From positions 217,827,655 to 217,891,654 of the forward strand of contig CM060962.1 of assembly GCA_030765045.1 (NCBI GenBank): 64,000 bases of DNA, in the 5' to 3' direction. Position numbers and translations under genes: made by a program. Shown piece after piece: positions 20,120 through 30,908 of the stretch; the first letter of the stretch is position 1; every line of letters begins with the position of its first letter. The notes below the pieces were generated by a model. It had not been told where the DNA came from, did no database searches, and was given only the letters and a program-made list of their open reading frames with translations. Source of the DNA: Tenodera sinensis (Eukaryota; Arthropoda; Insecta; Mantodea; Mantidae).

Positions 20120-21663
20120 AGGCAGTTACACTCCAAGCTTCACTAAAAGGTCTTGGAAACGGAACCCCGCAGGCCTAGGACTAAGGGTGCTCTTCTTATA
20201 TCGTTCTCTTAGCGTGGCGGTGAAAAAAAGAAGAAAACGTTGGGTGCTTAGTCATGCATCTAGGCGCACAACCATAATTTTCCAAGAGAATCTCACGCCG
20301 GTATTGCAGAGGAGGTTCTGCGGACTCGGCGTAAAGGCTTACCACTGGGCTTGTTGGAAAAGCACCTGTTGCAATGCGGATGCCCCTATTATGGACCACG
20401 TCTAATCTTCTCAGCACAGATGGTCGTGCTGACGAATAAACAATACACCCATAGTCTAGCTTCGATCGGATGAGTGCGCGATAGATTCGCAACAAAATTG
20501 TCCGATCCGCTCCCCACGATTTGCCATGCAGTACTCGCATGATATTTAGGGAACGGTCACATCGCGCTCTTAGCTGTGCAATATGCGACGACCAACTAAG
20601 CTTCCTGTCCAGGATCAAACCCAGGAAGCGCGTCTCTTCTGCGAAGGGAAGTATATCTGGACCGAAACGGAGCGAAGGTGGTAATCGTCTCCTACGACGC
20701 CTGAATTTAACGCAGATTGACTTCTCAGTTGAGAAACGGAAGCCGTTTGTAACGCTCCATTCTCTAAGGTTGTCCAAACATTGCTGCAGGCGCCGCTGTA
20801 AGAACGCCGTGCGCTGAGAAGTGCAATAGACAGCGAAGTCGACTACGAATAGGCATGACGAAACTCCAGGTGGAACACATTTCCAAATGGAGTTAAGTGC
20901 TATAGCAAAGAGCGTGACACTTAGCACCGAACCCTGAGGTACTCCCTCCTCCTGAACAAAAGAATTAGAAAATACCGAGTCGACCCTTACTCGGAAAAAG
21001 CGGTCCTTCATACACTCCTGAATGAAAAGTGGCAGGCGTCCACGTATGCTCCAGGAATACAGGGAACGTAAAATCCCTGCTCGCCAGCACGTATCATAAG
21101 CCTTCTCAAGATCGAAAAAATATGCCAACGGTTTGACAGTTCTTCATAAAGCCGTCCATTATCTGTGTCTATATTGACACAAGATGGTCAACAGTTGAAC
21201 GGCGTCGTCGAAAACCACACTGGATGTTAGTCAGTAGGTTGCGACATTCTAACCACCATACCAATCGTCCATTGATCATGCGTTCCACCACCTTACAAAC
21301 GCAACTGGTGAAGGAAATAGGACGATAGCTGGAGGGAAGATGACGGTCCTTTCCAGCCTTCAAGATGGGAATAACGGTGGCCTCCCACCAATTTTCTGGG
21401 AGTATACTGTCAACCCAAGCACGATTATAGACCTCGAGGAGGAATGCCTTACCTTCAGGAGAGAGCTGTTGTAACATTTGTATATGAATACCGTCCGGTC
21501 CTGGTGCCGATAATCGCGAAGAATGAAGAGAATGGTCCGGCTCCGCCATGGTGAAAAGGCGATTGTAATCTTCTACGTTTCTAGAACGAAATGAGAAGCC
21601 TTGAGTTTCCACCTGGGTTTTAATTGGAAGGAACTCAGCGGAGTAGTTTTCCGAGCTAGACAC
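20120..21663 (-). pseudogene. LINE ORF2, reverse transcriptase part
   Basis: Two frames join here. The 5' part (21663-21169) has SAPGPDGIHIQMLQQLSPEG, PILKAGKDRHLPSSYRPIS and NIQCGFRRRRSTVDHLV, which are RT motifs 0-2. After a frameshift near 21130-21170 comes motif A FFDLEKAYDTCW, motif B EEGVPQGSVLSVTLFAIALN and motif C read as CLFVVDFAVYC, where the family has FVDDF. The first Asp of the catalytic pair is therefore replaced by Val. The thumb (FLGLILDRKLSWSSHI) and connection follow. Loss of the catalytic Asp plus the frameshifts make the enzyme inactive. Confidence 0.9.
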
Positions 21664-22847
21664 TTGAGCGAAAGCACTGCCAAACGTATTGGCGACTTCA
21701 AATGGATCAACAACAGCTCCTTGGCTGTTTGTAGTCGCGCTATTGGTAATTGGGTCGTTTTAGCTGCAACACATCTTAATCTATCCCACACAACCGAGGA
21801 AGGTGTGTGTCGGTTAAATGAAGCAACAAATTTGTACCATGATGACTTTTTGGCATCCTTAATGACTTGTCTGGACCTGGCGCGCATTTTCTTGTACTCA
21901 ATCAGCTTATCCAAAGTAGGGTGACGTTGGAAAACCCTAAGCGCACGCCTTCGAGCACGAATGGCATTCCGACATTCTTCCGTCCACCAGGGGACGGAAA
22001 ATCGACGGGGGTGTGAAGTCGACCGCGGAATTGATTGTTCAGCAGCAGAGAGAATCGTCTCCGTGAGATGCTGCGCCAAATCATTTACTGAGTCGTGCTC
22101 GTTGTACGTAAAGACAGCCAACTGGGTGTAAAGTTTCCAGTTGGTATGGTCCAAACGCCATCTGGGCATACGTGTGGAACATGTATCTTGCGTTAAGAGA
22201 CTAATAAGACATGGGAAGTGGTCACTAGAGTGTAAATCAGAGATGACATTCCATTGTACGGAGACTGCCAACCGAGGTGAACAAACTGCAAGATCAAGGT
22301 GCGAGAAACTATTGTAAGAGTCAGAAATGAATGTAGGCTCCCCAGTGTTGAGGAGAGCTAGGTTGTGACTGTCCAAAAAATCGGCAATGAGTGTACCTCT
22401 CGCACAAGCGCGACTTGAACCCCACAGTGGGTGGTGCTCATTGAAGTCTCCCACCAACAGGAACGGTGTTGGTAACTGGGAAACTAGATCTTCTACCTCA
22501 ATGTGCGAGAAGTCATGGGACGGAGGCAGATATAGATTACAGATGGTGAAATGGATGTTTGGCAGTTTAATCCGTACAGCAACTGATTGTATATCAGAGT
22601 GCAAAGGTAGAGTTTGCATATATACGTCATCTCTGATAAGCATCATAGCGCCGCCATGTGCCGGTACGCCCTCTTCTGGTGTGACATCACACCGTACTGG
22701 GGTGTATCGCCTTAGTTGGAAAGAGTCTTGAGGACGTAGCTTAGTCTCTTGCAAACATGCGACCAGAAGTTCGTTTTCTTTGAGCAAAAGCTCAAGTTCT
22801 GGCCGTTGAGTTCGAATTCCACGTATGTTCCATTGTAGGATAGCCAT
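21573..22847 (-). pseudogene. LINE ORF2, APE-like endonuclease part
   Basis: The frame starts at an ATG: MAILQWNIRGIRTQRPELEL, the usual N terminus of the exonuclease-endonuclease-phosphatase domain. Motifs: CLQETKL (catalytic Glu), NLYLPPS, LLVGDFNEHHPLWGS (Asp/Asn), HLDLAVCS, and SSDHFPCLISL (final Asp-His), all within the first ~220 residues. The C-terminal linker runs to about residue 370, after which the frame drifts out of register with the RT frame (a shift around 21660-21750). The endonuclease nicks target DNA to prime reverse transcription. It appears catalytically intact although the ORF as a whole is broken. Confidence 0.92.
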
Positions 22848-22890
22848 ATTGCATTGTGTATGGGACAGATAATTCCAAGGTAACTCTTCA

Positions 22891-24264
22891 TTACTTTGGA
22901 ATAGGCGGTTGAGGAATTAATTTAGCCCTTTTCTTCTCTCTTGGGCTTACATTTTTATCGGACGCTTTTTCGCGCCTCTTTTCCACTGGGGGTCTCCCAG
23001 TGTGGACAGATTCCAGTTCCATGTCCTCTGTCGAGGACGTCCGTGTTCTCATAGTGAATTTTGGTTCGAGAGCCTCGAACCGATTGGACACGGAGCCCGG
23101 CGAAGATGACATTCGCCGGTCTGTAGCCATCCCAGAGGATTCCTCCGAAGAGGATCTCCTGGGAGATGTCTTTGGGCTTTTCTTTCCCTTTGGTGCCTTG
23201 GAAGATATCTTATTCTCTTTGAGGAAATCAGATCTTTGATACTGGGTCTTAAACTTGATCGGTGACCCATCGTATACAATCGGTCTACCTTTTGAGGTCG
23301 GCTTCTTTGTTGGCGACCTTCCAGGTCTGCTGGATTGAACTGCGGTGCTTGTAGATGTTCTGGCGGACTTAGGTGATGTCTGAGGTTTTGGATGTGACCT
23401 AGCTACGAGAATTTTATCTGAAATTGTTACCCCGTATGCATCGCTAGTTTGAGCTGCGATTTCCCGACACGGTACTGGTTTAGCTGCAACCGAGCTATAG
23501 GTACCGGAATTCGGGATAGCGGGCTGTCGCAAACGTAAGAGCTTTCGGGCTTCTGAGAAGGACACCTTCTCTCTAACCCGGATCTCCTGTATAGCTCTTT
23601 CCTCCACATAACGGGGGCATTCTCGGGAGTTTGCTGTATGTTCTCCCCTGCAGTTAATACAACTGGGAGGTGATGTACAGTCATCGTCATGGGCGATGCC
23701 TCCACAGTTCACGCAGGTAGCTCTACCACTGCACGTGTCACTTGTATGACCAAAGCGCTGGCATTTGTAACATCTAATCGGGTTCGGAATATAAGATCTT
23801 ACTTCAATGGCCTCATACCCAGCCTTTATCCTTTGCGGGAGATCTACCCGATTAAAGGTAAGGAAAAGGGTACGGGTAGGCAGATATTCGCCTCCATCTT
23901 TTCTCTGAACCCGGTATAGTTCTGTTACACCTTGATCTTCGAGGTTCTCATTGGACATGCCGTCCAATGCCCGGGTGTTCACAACTCCACGGGAGGAGTT
24001 CAAAGTCCTATGCAGTTCTACGCGTACCGGATAGCTGGCTAACATATTCGCCTTAAGTAATGTAGCCGCCTGGGATGCTGAATTAGCTTCAACCAGGAGC
24101 GTGCCGTTGCGAGATCTTGTGCAGTTCTTCACTGGGCCAGCTATTTTATCAAGACCCTTTTGGATAACAAATGGGTTCACCGATGTAAATTTCCTTCCTT
24201 CCTCAGTTCTAGTAAATATTAAGTAGCGAGGACCACTCAACTCTGCTACTTCCTTTCCAATCAT
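22891..24264 (-). CDS. LINE ORF1, gag-like nucleic-acid-binding protein with CCHC knuckles
   Basis: An uninterrupted frame of 457 codons from ATG at 24264. The N-terminal half (LIFTRTEEGRKFTSVNPFVI, then about 100 residues of an RRM-like fold) is followed by three zinc knuckles: CYKCQRFGHTSDTC, CVNCGGIAHDDDC and CINCRGEHTANSREC (about residues 165-220). The C-terminal half is low-complexity, Ser/Lys/Pro-rich and basic (KRREKASDKNVSPREKKRAK). ORF1 proteins of this group package the element RNA. It ends 43 bp before the ORF2 start. It is open, unlike ORF2, but no longer useful alone. Confidence 0.9.
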   Translation of the reverse strand: MIGKEVAELSGPRYLIFTRTEEGRKFTSVNPFVIQKGLDKIAGPVKNCTRSRNGTLLVEANSASQAATLLKANMLASYPVRVELHRTLNSSRGVVNTRALDGMSNENLEDQGVTELYRVQRKDGGEYLPTRTLFLTFNRVDLPQRIKAGYEAIEVRSYIPNPIRCYKCQRFGHTSDTCSGRATCVNCGGIAHDDDCTSPPSCINCRGEHTANSRECPRYVEERAIQEIRVREKVSFSEARKLLRLRQPAIPNSGTYSSVAAKPVPCREIAAQTSDAYGVTISDKILVARSHPKPQTSPKSARTSTSTAVQSSRPGRSPTKKPTSKGRPIVYDGSPIKFKTQYQRSDFLKENKISSKAPKGKKSPKTSPRRSSSEESSGMATDRRMSSSPGSVSNRFEALEPKFTMRTRTSSTEDMELESVHTGRPPVEKRREKASDKNVSPREKKRAKLIPQPPIPK

Positions 24265-24978
24265 TTTCTGGTTTTAAATATTTTGTTTAGGATGTCCCAT
24301 GGCATTGATATCCTCCACCATTGCAAATGTCTCCGATGGCATGCTCACATCCTGGACGCCACCCCGGCTTAGGTGAGAGTCCTGGCCTGGACCTTGCTCA
24401 CCCTAGGGTCTCACCTCCCAATGTATAGACAGAGGGACCCAATTGCCTTCAGGAGTGCATCAGCTCATGCAATGGCCCCTCCCCGGGACTGACCTTTACC
24501 AGCGGATACGCACACAGATCCTACATGATAACCAGGGGCTAGGACTTACGCGATTACGTAGTCACCCCTTGCGTCACCCCATCCTCCTACAACCCGCGGG
24601 TAGGTTATCCGTCAGACCGTGTACAGGGAGGTATCAGGTGGGAGGTCAAACACAAAAGTGCACCAAAGTTGATTGGGCGTTTGGCAGGTGCCCTCTCACC
24701 TCTTGGAGGAACCCAATCGAGAGTATGGCTCGGGGCCCCGGGTACGCCAAACCCGTACCTACCGTAGTAGGAGCCCCTGGGGGAGTTTGATTTCGGAGTC
24801 CTCTTCTCCTAGATGAGTCGTCAACCAAGCCTAACCAGCCCCATCTACCCGTTTGGAATGTTCTTTGCTTCCCCTCACCTCTTGCCTACCAGTAGTCAAA
24901 ATAACACTTAGTAGGCCATCTGGTTCGGGTACTGAGCCCCTCCGCCACGTCAAGGCGACACTCCTTCGGAGGGGAGGT
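24265..24978 (-). other. LINE 5' untranslated region, GC-rich
   Basis: About 0.7 kb of clearly higher GC than its surroundings, without a supported gene. In this class the internal promoter lies here. The right edge is set by the start of hAT-array sequence at AACTTCGTGAGG (24979). Confidence 0.6.
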
Positions 24979-25714
24979 AACTTCGTGAGGTAACATTGCA
25001 CACATTGTGGAAGCGTTTCCAGAACCTCGCAATACAAACGCTTGTAGTGCACTTTGCTATTCAAACCATCACTGCTGGTAGGGCGTTTCGTAGGTGGTGG
25101 ATCACCAATGGCTTCGTCAATTTTGTCCCATACTACAGGTTTAAAAGTCTCAAATCCGTATGTTTAATTGGTGACAGACAGTATAACAAGAATATATGAT
25201 AAAACAACTAAAACTAGTACAAATAGGAAAAAAATGCCTATGTCCATGATCATAGACACCGCAACTGAAAGGGTTAATATTTTCCTCATAATTTCTAGAA
25301 GAAAAACTTCGTGAGATAACATGGCACACATTGTAGAAGCGTTTCCAGAATCTCGCAATACAAACGTTTGTAGTGCATTTTCCTATTCAAACCATCACTG
25401 CTGGTATGGCGTTTCCTAGGTGGTGGATCACCAATGGCTTCGTCAGCTTTGTCCCATACTTCAGGTTTAAAAGTCTCAAATCCGTATGTTTATTTGGTGA
25501 CAGACAGTATAACAAGAGTATATGATACAAAGAGCTAAAGCTAGTACAAATAGGAAAAAAATGCTCTATGTCCATGATCATGCACACCGGAACCGAAAGG
25601 GTTAATATTTTCTTCATAATTTCTAGAAGAAAAACTTCATGAGATAACATTGCACACATTGTAGAAGCGTTTCCAGAATCTCGCAATACAAACGTTTGTA
25701 GTGCATTTTCCTAT

Positions 25715-26077
25715 TCAAACCATCACTGCTGGTATGGCATTTCGTAGGTGGTGGATCACCAACGGCTTCGTCAACTTTGTCCCATACTTCAGGTTTACAA
25801 GTTCTACATAATTCCCCTTGCTGCTGGATTCTGATGACTCATCGTGACCCCTAAATGCTAACTCCTGTTTCCCCCAAAAACAAACAATATCAATTAGGCG
25901 TTTTATTACTTCTCTGTTTTTTCTTACTAGTTCCTTTTGCTGATTTTCCCTCACTTTCTTCTGAGTAACCAGTAAATGGTCAATTCTGGATTTGCCCAAT
26001 GTTTTCAGTAGAGTGATGGTTTGCAGACGAGTGCTAGTCATACTGTGTTTTTTAATTGCTTTATGGATGTTCCCCAT
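25715..26077 (-). pseudogene. hAT transposase N-terminal fragment (zinc-finger side plus DUF4371)
   Basis: The longest N-terminal piece of the transposase in the array. It reads IHKAIKKHSMTSTRLQTITL and SRIDHLLVTQKKVRENQQ, then RKNREVIKRLIDIVCFWGKQ, then LAFRGHDESSESSSKGNYVE. KNREV..RLIDIVCF.GKQ.LAFRGHDE is the conserved DUF4371 start in ZMYM1-type and '52 kDa repressor-like' hAT proteins. After GNYVELVN it jumps to an out-of-frame reading of the C-terminal fragment (KYGTKLTKP), showing that the middle of the transposase was deleted before amplification. Confidence 0.8.
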
Positions 26078-28078
26078 GTCACTGAACCCACCACTAGACC
26101 AGGTTTACAAGTTCTACATAATTCCACTTGCTGCTGGATTCTGATGACTCATTGTGACCCCTAAATGCTAATTCTTACACAGCTTTTCATTGGAGTAGTA
26201 ATGTTTAGGTCTGGCATTGGTCTTCCTTCCTGCACAGCTTTAACCCTTTCAGTACCGAGTGATTTTGCTGCTTATGCCGTTCTTCCTCTAATTCGAAACC
26301 GGTTTAGATTAGGCGGTCTGGGACACCATCAGCCTGCTGGCTTGATAGGCATGATCGTTAAGGCAACACGTAGGGCACTGGCCAGGCACTCAAAGCCTGA
26401 GGTCATGAGTTCGAGTCTCGGCAACCGCAGTGAAATGTGCCTGTGGTAAAGGACGGGGAGGGCCCACGTAAAATATTCGGTGTGATGGCACGCGTGGATG
26501 ATGACGTGGTATTAATTGACTGCGGTTGCATGGATTTTGCATCTTTTCTTAAAAAAAACTACAATATAAATTGTAAAAAAATAATTTTTTACAATTCAAA
26601 TAAGTCCCATATACGTATGTTTAATTGGTGACGGACAGTATAAAAAGAATATATGATAAAAACAGCTAAAACTTGTACAAATAGGAAAAAAATGCCTATG
26701 TCCATGATCACGGACACCGGAACTGAAAGGGTTAATATTTTCTTCATAATTTCTAGAAGAAAAACTTCGTGAGATAACATTGCACACATTGTAGAAGCGT
26801 TTCCAGAATCTCGCAATACAAACGTTTGTAGTGCATTTTCCTATTCAAACCATCACTGCTGGTATGGCGTTTCGTAGGTGGTGGATCACCAATGGCTTCG
26901 TCAGCTTTGTCCCATACTTCAGGTTTAAAAGTCTCAAATCCGTATGTTTATTTGGTGACAGTCAGTATAACAAGAGTATATGATACAAAGAGCTAAAGCT
27001 AGTACAAATAGGAAAAAAATGCCTATGTCCATGATCACGGACACCGGAACCGAAAGGGTTAATATTTTCTTCATAATTTCTAGAAGAAAAACTTCATGAG
27101 ATAACATTGCACACATTGTAGAAGCGTTTCCAGAATCCTCGCAATACAAACGTTTGTAGTGCATTTTCCTATTCAAACCATCACTGCTGGTATGGCATTT
27201 CGTAGGTGGTGGATCACCAACGGCTTCGTCAACTTTGTCCCATACTTCAGGTTTACAAGTTCTACATAATTCCCCTTGCTGCTGGATTCTGATGACTCAT
27301 CGTGACCCCTAAATGCTAACTCCTGTTTCCCCCAAAACAAACAATAACAATTAGGCGTTTCATTAATTCTCTGTTTTTTCTTACTAGTTCGTTGTGTCCC
27401 CAAAATTTTCGTACACAGCTTTTCATTGGAGTAGTAATGTTTAGGTCTGACATTGGTCTTCCTTCCTGCAGAACTTTAACCCTTGCAGTACCGAGTGATT
27501 TAGCTACTTATGCCGTTCTTCCTCTAATTCGAAACCGGTTTCGATTGCGCGGTCTTGGACCACTTCAGCCTGCTGGCTTGAATAGCCATGATCGTTGAGG
27601 CAACACGTAGTGCACTGCCCACGAACTCAAACCCTGAGGTCGAGTCTCGGCAACCGCAGTCAAATGTGCCTGTGGTAAAGGACGGGGAAGGCCCACATAA
27701 AATAATCGGTGTGATGGCACGCGTGGATGATGACGGGGTATCATTTGACTGCGGTTGCATGGATTTTGCATCTTTTCTTAAAAAAAAAACACCACAATAT
27801 AAATTGTAAAAAAAAGTAATTTGTTACAATTCAAATAAGTCTCAAATACGTATGTTTAATTGGTGACAGATAGTATAACAAGAATATATGATAAAAACAG
27901 CTAAAAGTAGTACAAATAGGAAAAAAAGCCTATGTCCATGATCATGGACACCGGAACTGAAAGGGTTAAGATTTTCTTCATAATTTCTAGAAGAAAAACT
28001 TCGTGAGATAACATTGCACACATTGTAGAAGCGTTTCCAGAATCTCGCAATACAAACGTTTGTAGTGCATTTTCCTAT

Positions 28079-28360
28079 TCAAACCATCACTGCTGGTATG
28101 GCGTTTCGTAGGTGGTGGATCACCAATGGCTTCGTCAACTTTGTCCCATACTTCAGGTTTACAAGTTCTACATAATTCCCCTTTCTGCTGGATTCTGATG
28201 ACTCATCGTGACCCCTAAATGCTAACTCCTGTTTCCCCAAAAAACAAACAATCTCAATTAGGCGTTTCATTACTTCTCTGTTTTTTCTTACTAGTTCGTT
28301 GTGTCCCCAAAATTTTCGTACACAGCTTTTCATTGGAGTAGTAATGTTTAGGTCTGACAT
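28079..28360 (-). pseudogene. fused hAT fragment as found in most monomers (representative)
   Basis: Open minus-strand stretch combining SCVRKFWGHNELVRKNREVM and RLIEIVCFLGKQELAFRGHD (DUF4371) with an out-of-register copy of the EVWDKVDEAIGDPPP region. The same fusion point (CTTGTAAACCTGAAGTATGG on minus) occurs in every complete monomer. The fusion is therefore ancestral to the array and not independent decay. It has no predicted function. Confidence 0.75.
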
Positions 28361-28382
28361 TGGTCTTCCTTCCTGCAGAACT

Positions 28383-28873
28383 TTAACCCTTGCAGTACCG
28401 AGTGATTTAGCTACTTATGCCGTTCTTCCTCTAATTCGAAACCGGTTTAGATTACGTGGTCTTGGACCACTTCAGCCTGCTGGCTTGAATAGCCATGATC
28501 GTTGAGGCAACACGTAGTGCACTGGCCACGAACTCAAACCCTGAGGTCGAGTCTCGGCAACCGCAGTCAAATGTGCCTCTGGTAAAGGACGGGAAGGCCC
28601 ACATAAAATAATCGGTGTGATGGCACGCGTGGATGATGACGGGGTACCATTTGACTGCGGTTGCATGGATTTTGCATCTTTTCTTAAAAAAAACACCACA
28701 ATATAAATTGTAAAAAAAAGTAATTTGTTACAATTCAAATAAGTCTCAAATACGTATGTTTAATTGGTGACAGATAGTATAACAAGAATATATGATAAAA
28801 ACAGCTAAAAGTAGTACAAATAGGAAAAAAGGCCTGTGTCCATGATCATGGACACCGGAACTGAAAGGGTTAA
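28383..28873. mobile_element. piggyBac-like MITE inside the monomer (representative copy)
   Basis: TTAA sites flank inverted ends. Where best preserved in the array the left end is TTAACCCTTTCAGTACCGAG (for example 30193) and the right end is the inverse of TTAACCCTTTCAGTTCCGGT (for example 26730 or 51440), 14 terminal bases with one mismatch. CCC...GGG ends and TTAA target sites are the piggyBac signature. There is no coding capacity. The tRNA-like segment interrupts it. The copy given here has TTGCAG in place of TTTCAG at its left end, as do all short monomers. Confidence 0.75.
28475..28693 (+). repeat. tRNA-derived SINE segment (representative copy)
   Basis: The head resembles a tRNA gene: TGAGGCAACACGTAGTGC fits an A-box region, CACTGGCCACG fits the anticodon arm region, and the B-box region follows. 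In long monomers the B box is GAGTTCGAGTCTC, close to the GGTTCGANTCC consensus. In short monomers, as here, about 7-8 bases are missing, leaving GAGGTCGAGTCTC. The body ends TTTTGCATCTTTTCTTAAAAA, an A-tail. Similar copies sit at 26330-26560, 50753-50935, 51040-51260, 51955-52125 and 52990-53230. The acceptor stem pairs only partly, so this is a SINE head and not a working tRNA gene. Confidence 0.7.
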
Positions 28874-29970
28874 GATTTTCTTCATAATTTCTAGAAGAAA
28901 AACTTCGTGAGATAACATTGCACACATTGTAGAAGCGTTTCCAGAATCTCGCAATACAAACGTTTGTAGTGCATTTTCCTATTCAAACCATCGCTGCTGG
29001 TATGGCGTTTCGTAGGTGGTGGATCACCAATGGCTTCGTCAACTTTGTCCCATACTTCAGGTTTACAAGTTCTACATAATTCCCCTTTCTGCTGGATTCT
29101 GATGACTCATCGTGACCCCTAAATGCTAACTCCTCTTTCCCCAAAAAACAAACAATTTCAATTAGGCGTTTCATTACTTCTCTGTTTTTTCTTACTAGTT
29201 CGTTCTATCCCCAAAATTTTCGTACACAGCTTTTCATTGGAGTAGTAATGTTTAGGTCTGACATTGGTCTTCCTTCCTGCAGAACTTTAACCCTTGCAGT
29301 ACCGAGTGATTTAGCTACTTATGCCGTTCTTCCTCTAATTCGAAACCGGTTTAGATTACGCGGTCTTGGACCACTTCAGCCTGCTGGCTTGAATAGCCAT
29401 GATCGTTGAGGCAACACGTAGTGCACTGGCCACGAACTCAAACCCTGAGGTCGAGTCTCGGCAACCGCAGTCAAATGTGCCTGTGGTAAAGGACGGGGAA
29501 GGCCCACATAAAATAATCGGTGTGATGGCACGCATGGATGATGACGGGGTATCATTTGACTGCGGTTGCATGGATTTTGCATCTTTTCTTAAAAAAAAAC
29601 ACCACAATATAAATTGTAAAAAAAAGTAATTTGTTACAATTCAAATAAGTCTCAAATACGTATGTTTAATTGGTGACAGATAGTATAACAAGAATATATG
29701 ATAAAAACAGCTAAAAGTGGTACAAATAGGAAAAAAAGCGTATGTCCATGATCATGGACACCGGAACTGAAAGGGTTAAGATTTTCTTCATAATTTCTAG
29801 AAGAAAAACTTCGTGAGATAACATTGCACACATTGTAGAAGCGTTTCCAGAATCTCGCAATACAAACGTTTGTAGTGCATTTTCCTATTCAAACCATCAC
29901 TGCTTGTATGGCGTTTCGTAGGTGGTGGATCACCAATGGCTTCGTCAACTTTGTCCCATACTTCAGGTTT

Positions 29971-30908
29971 ACAAGTTCTACATAATTCCCCTTTCTGCTG
30001 GATTCTGATGACTCATCGTGACCCCTAAATGCTAACTCCTGTTTCCCCAAAAAAGAAACAATTTCAATTAGGCGTTTCATTACTTCTCTGTTTTTTCTTA
30101 CTAGTTCGTTCTATCCCCAAAATTTTATTACACAGCTTTTCATTGGAGTAGTAATGTTTAGGTCTGGCATTGGTCATCCTTCCTGCACAACTTTAACCCT
30201 TTCAGTACCGAGTGATTTTGCTACCTATGCCGTTCTTCCTCTAATTCGAAACCGGTTTAGATTAGGCGGTCTGGAACACCTTCAGCCTGCTGGCTTGAAT
30301 AGCCATGATCGTTGAGGCAACACGTAGGGCACTAGACAGGCACTCAAAGCCTGAGGTCATGAGTTCGAGTCTCGGCAACCGCAGTCAAATGTGCCTGTGA
30401 TAAAGGACGGGGAGGGCCCACGTAAAATAATCGGTAAGATGGCACGCGTGGATGAACCAGAACCTCGCAATACAAACGTTTGTAGTGCATTTTCCTATTC
30501 AAACCATCACTGCTGGTATGGCGTTTCGTATTTGGTGGATCACCAATGGCTTCGTCACCTTTGTCCCATACTTCAGGTTTAAAAGTCTCAAATCCGTATG
30601 TTTATTTGGTGACAGACAGTATAACAAGAGTATATGATACAAAGAGCTAAAGCTAGTACAAATAGGAAAAAAATGCTCTATGTCCATGATCATGCACACC
30701 GGAACCGAAAGGGTTAATATTTTCTTCATAATTTCTAGAAGAAAAACTTCGTGAGATAACATTGCACACATTGTAGAAGCGTTTCCAGAATCTCGCAATA
30801 CAAACGTTTGTAGTGCATTTTCCTATTCAAACCATCACTGCTGGTATGGCGTTTCGTAGGTGGTGGATCACCAATGGCTTCGTCAACTTTGTCCCATACT
30901 TCGGGTTT
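29971..30908. repeat. representative long monomer (938 bp) with module map
   Basis: Modules in plus-strand order: hAT DUF4371 fragment on minus (29971-30192); MITE left end TTAACCCTTTCAGTACCGAG (30193); tRNA-like segment (about 30285-30455) cut at GTGGATGA; extra copy of the hAT C-terminal fragment (30457-30580); MITE right part (30581-30717, ending GGGTTAA); second copy of the hAT C-terminal fragment (about 30770-30900). It can be derived from the short form by joining a truncated SINE to a duplicated transposase fragment. Confidence 0.85.

Larger units (their letters stand above)
18948..24978 (-). mobile_element. I/LOA-like LINE, ~6.03 kb, two ORFs, decayed
   Basis: The element runs from a GC-rich 5' region (about 24265-24978) through a CCHC gag ORF1, an endonuclease-RT-RNase H ORF2, to a 3' UTR ending near 18948. 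RNase H after RT plus zinc-knuckle gag place it in the I superfamily (I, LOA, Nimb type). It lies in the hAT element in the same orientation as the transposase. The hAT sequence on its two sides is not contiguous: C-terminal transposase coding on the left, a 5'-side array segment on the right. No target duplication is visible. Confidence 0.85.
28161..29064. repeat. representative short monomer (904 bp) with module map
   Basis: Modules in plus-strand order: hAT DUF4371 fragment on minus (28161-28382); piggyBac-MITE left end beginning TTAACCC (28383); tRNA-like segment from about 28475 to the A-run at 28693; AT-rich MITE right part containing the palindrome TGTCCATGATCATGGACA; MITE right end ...GAAAGGGTTAA (28870-28873); hAT 5'-side sequence (28874-28930); hAT C-terminal fragment on minus (28932-29057). 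This unit keeps the complete MITE with both TTAA sites. Confidence 0.85.

Noticed and set aside
22387..22731. Plus-strand frames over the LINE, such as 22387-22731 and 23689-23919
   Set aside because: Antisense shadows of ORF1 and the endonuclease domain, whose motifs are unambiguous on the minus strand.
28161..28220. Hammerhead core CTGATGA in the DUF4371 fragment (CTGATGACTCATCGTGAC)
   Set aside because: No GAAA element or closing stems follow. The sequence is explained as transposase coding on the other strand (GHDESSES).
28475..28693. True tRNA genes in each monomer
   Set aside because: The acceptor stem pairs incompletely and the anticodon arm is not clean. A-tail and body fit a SINE.
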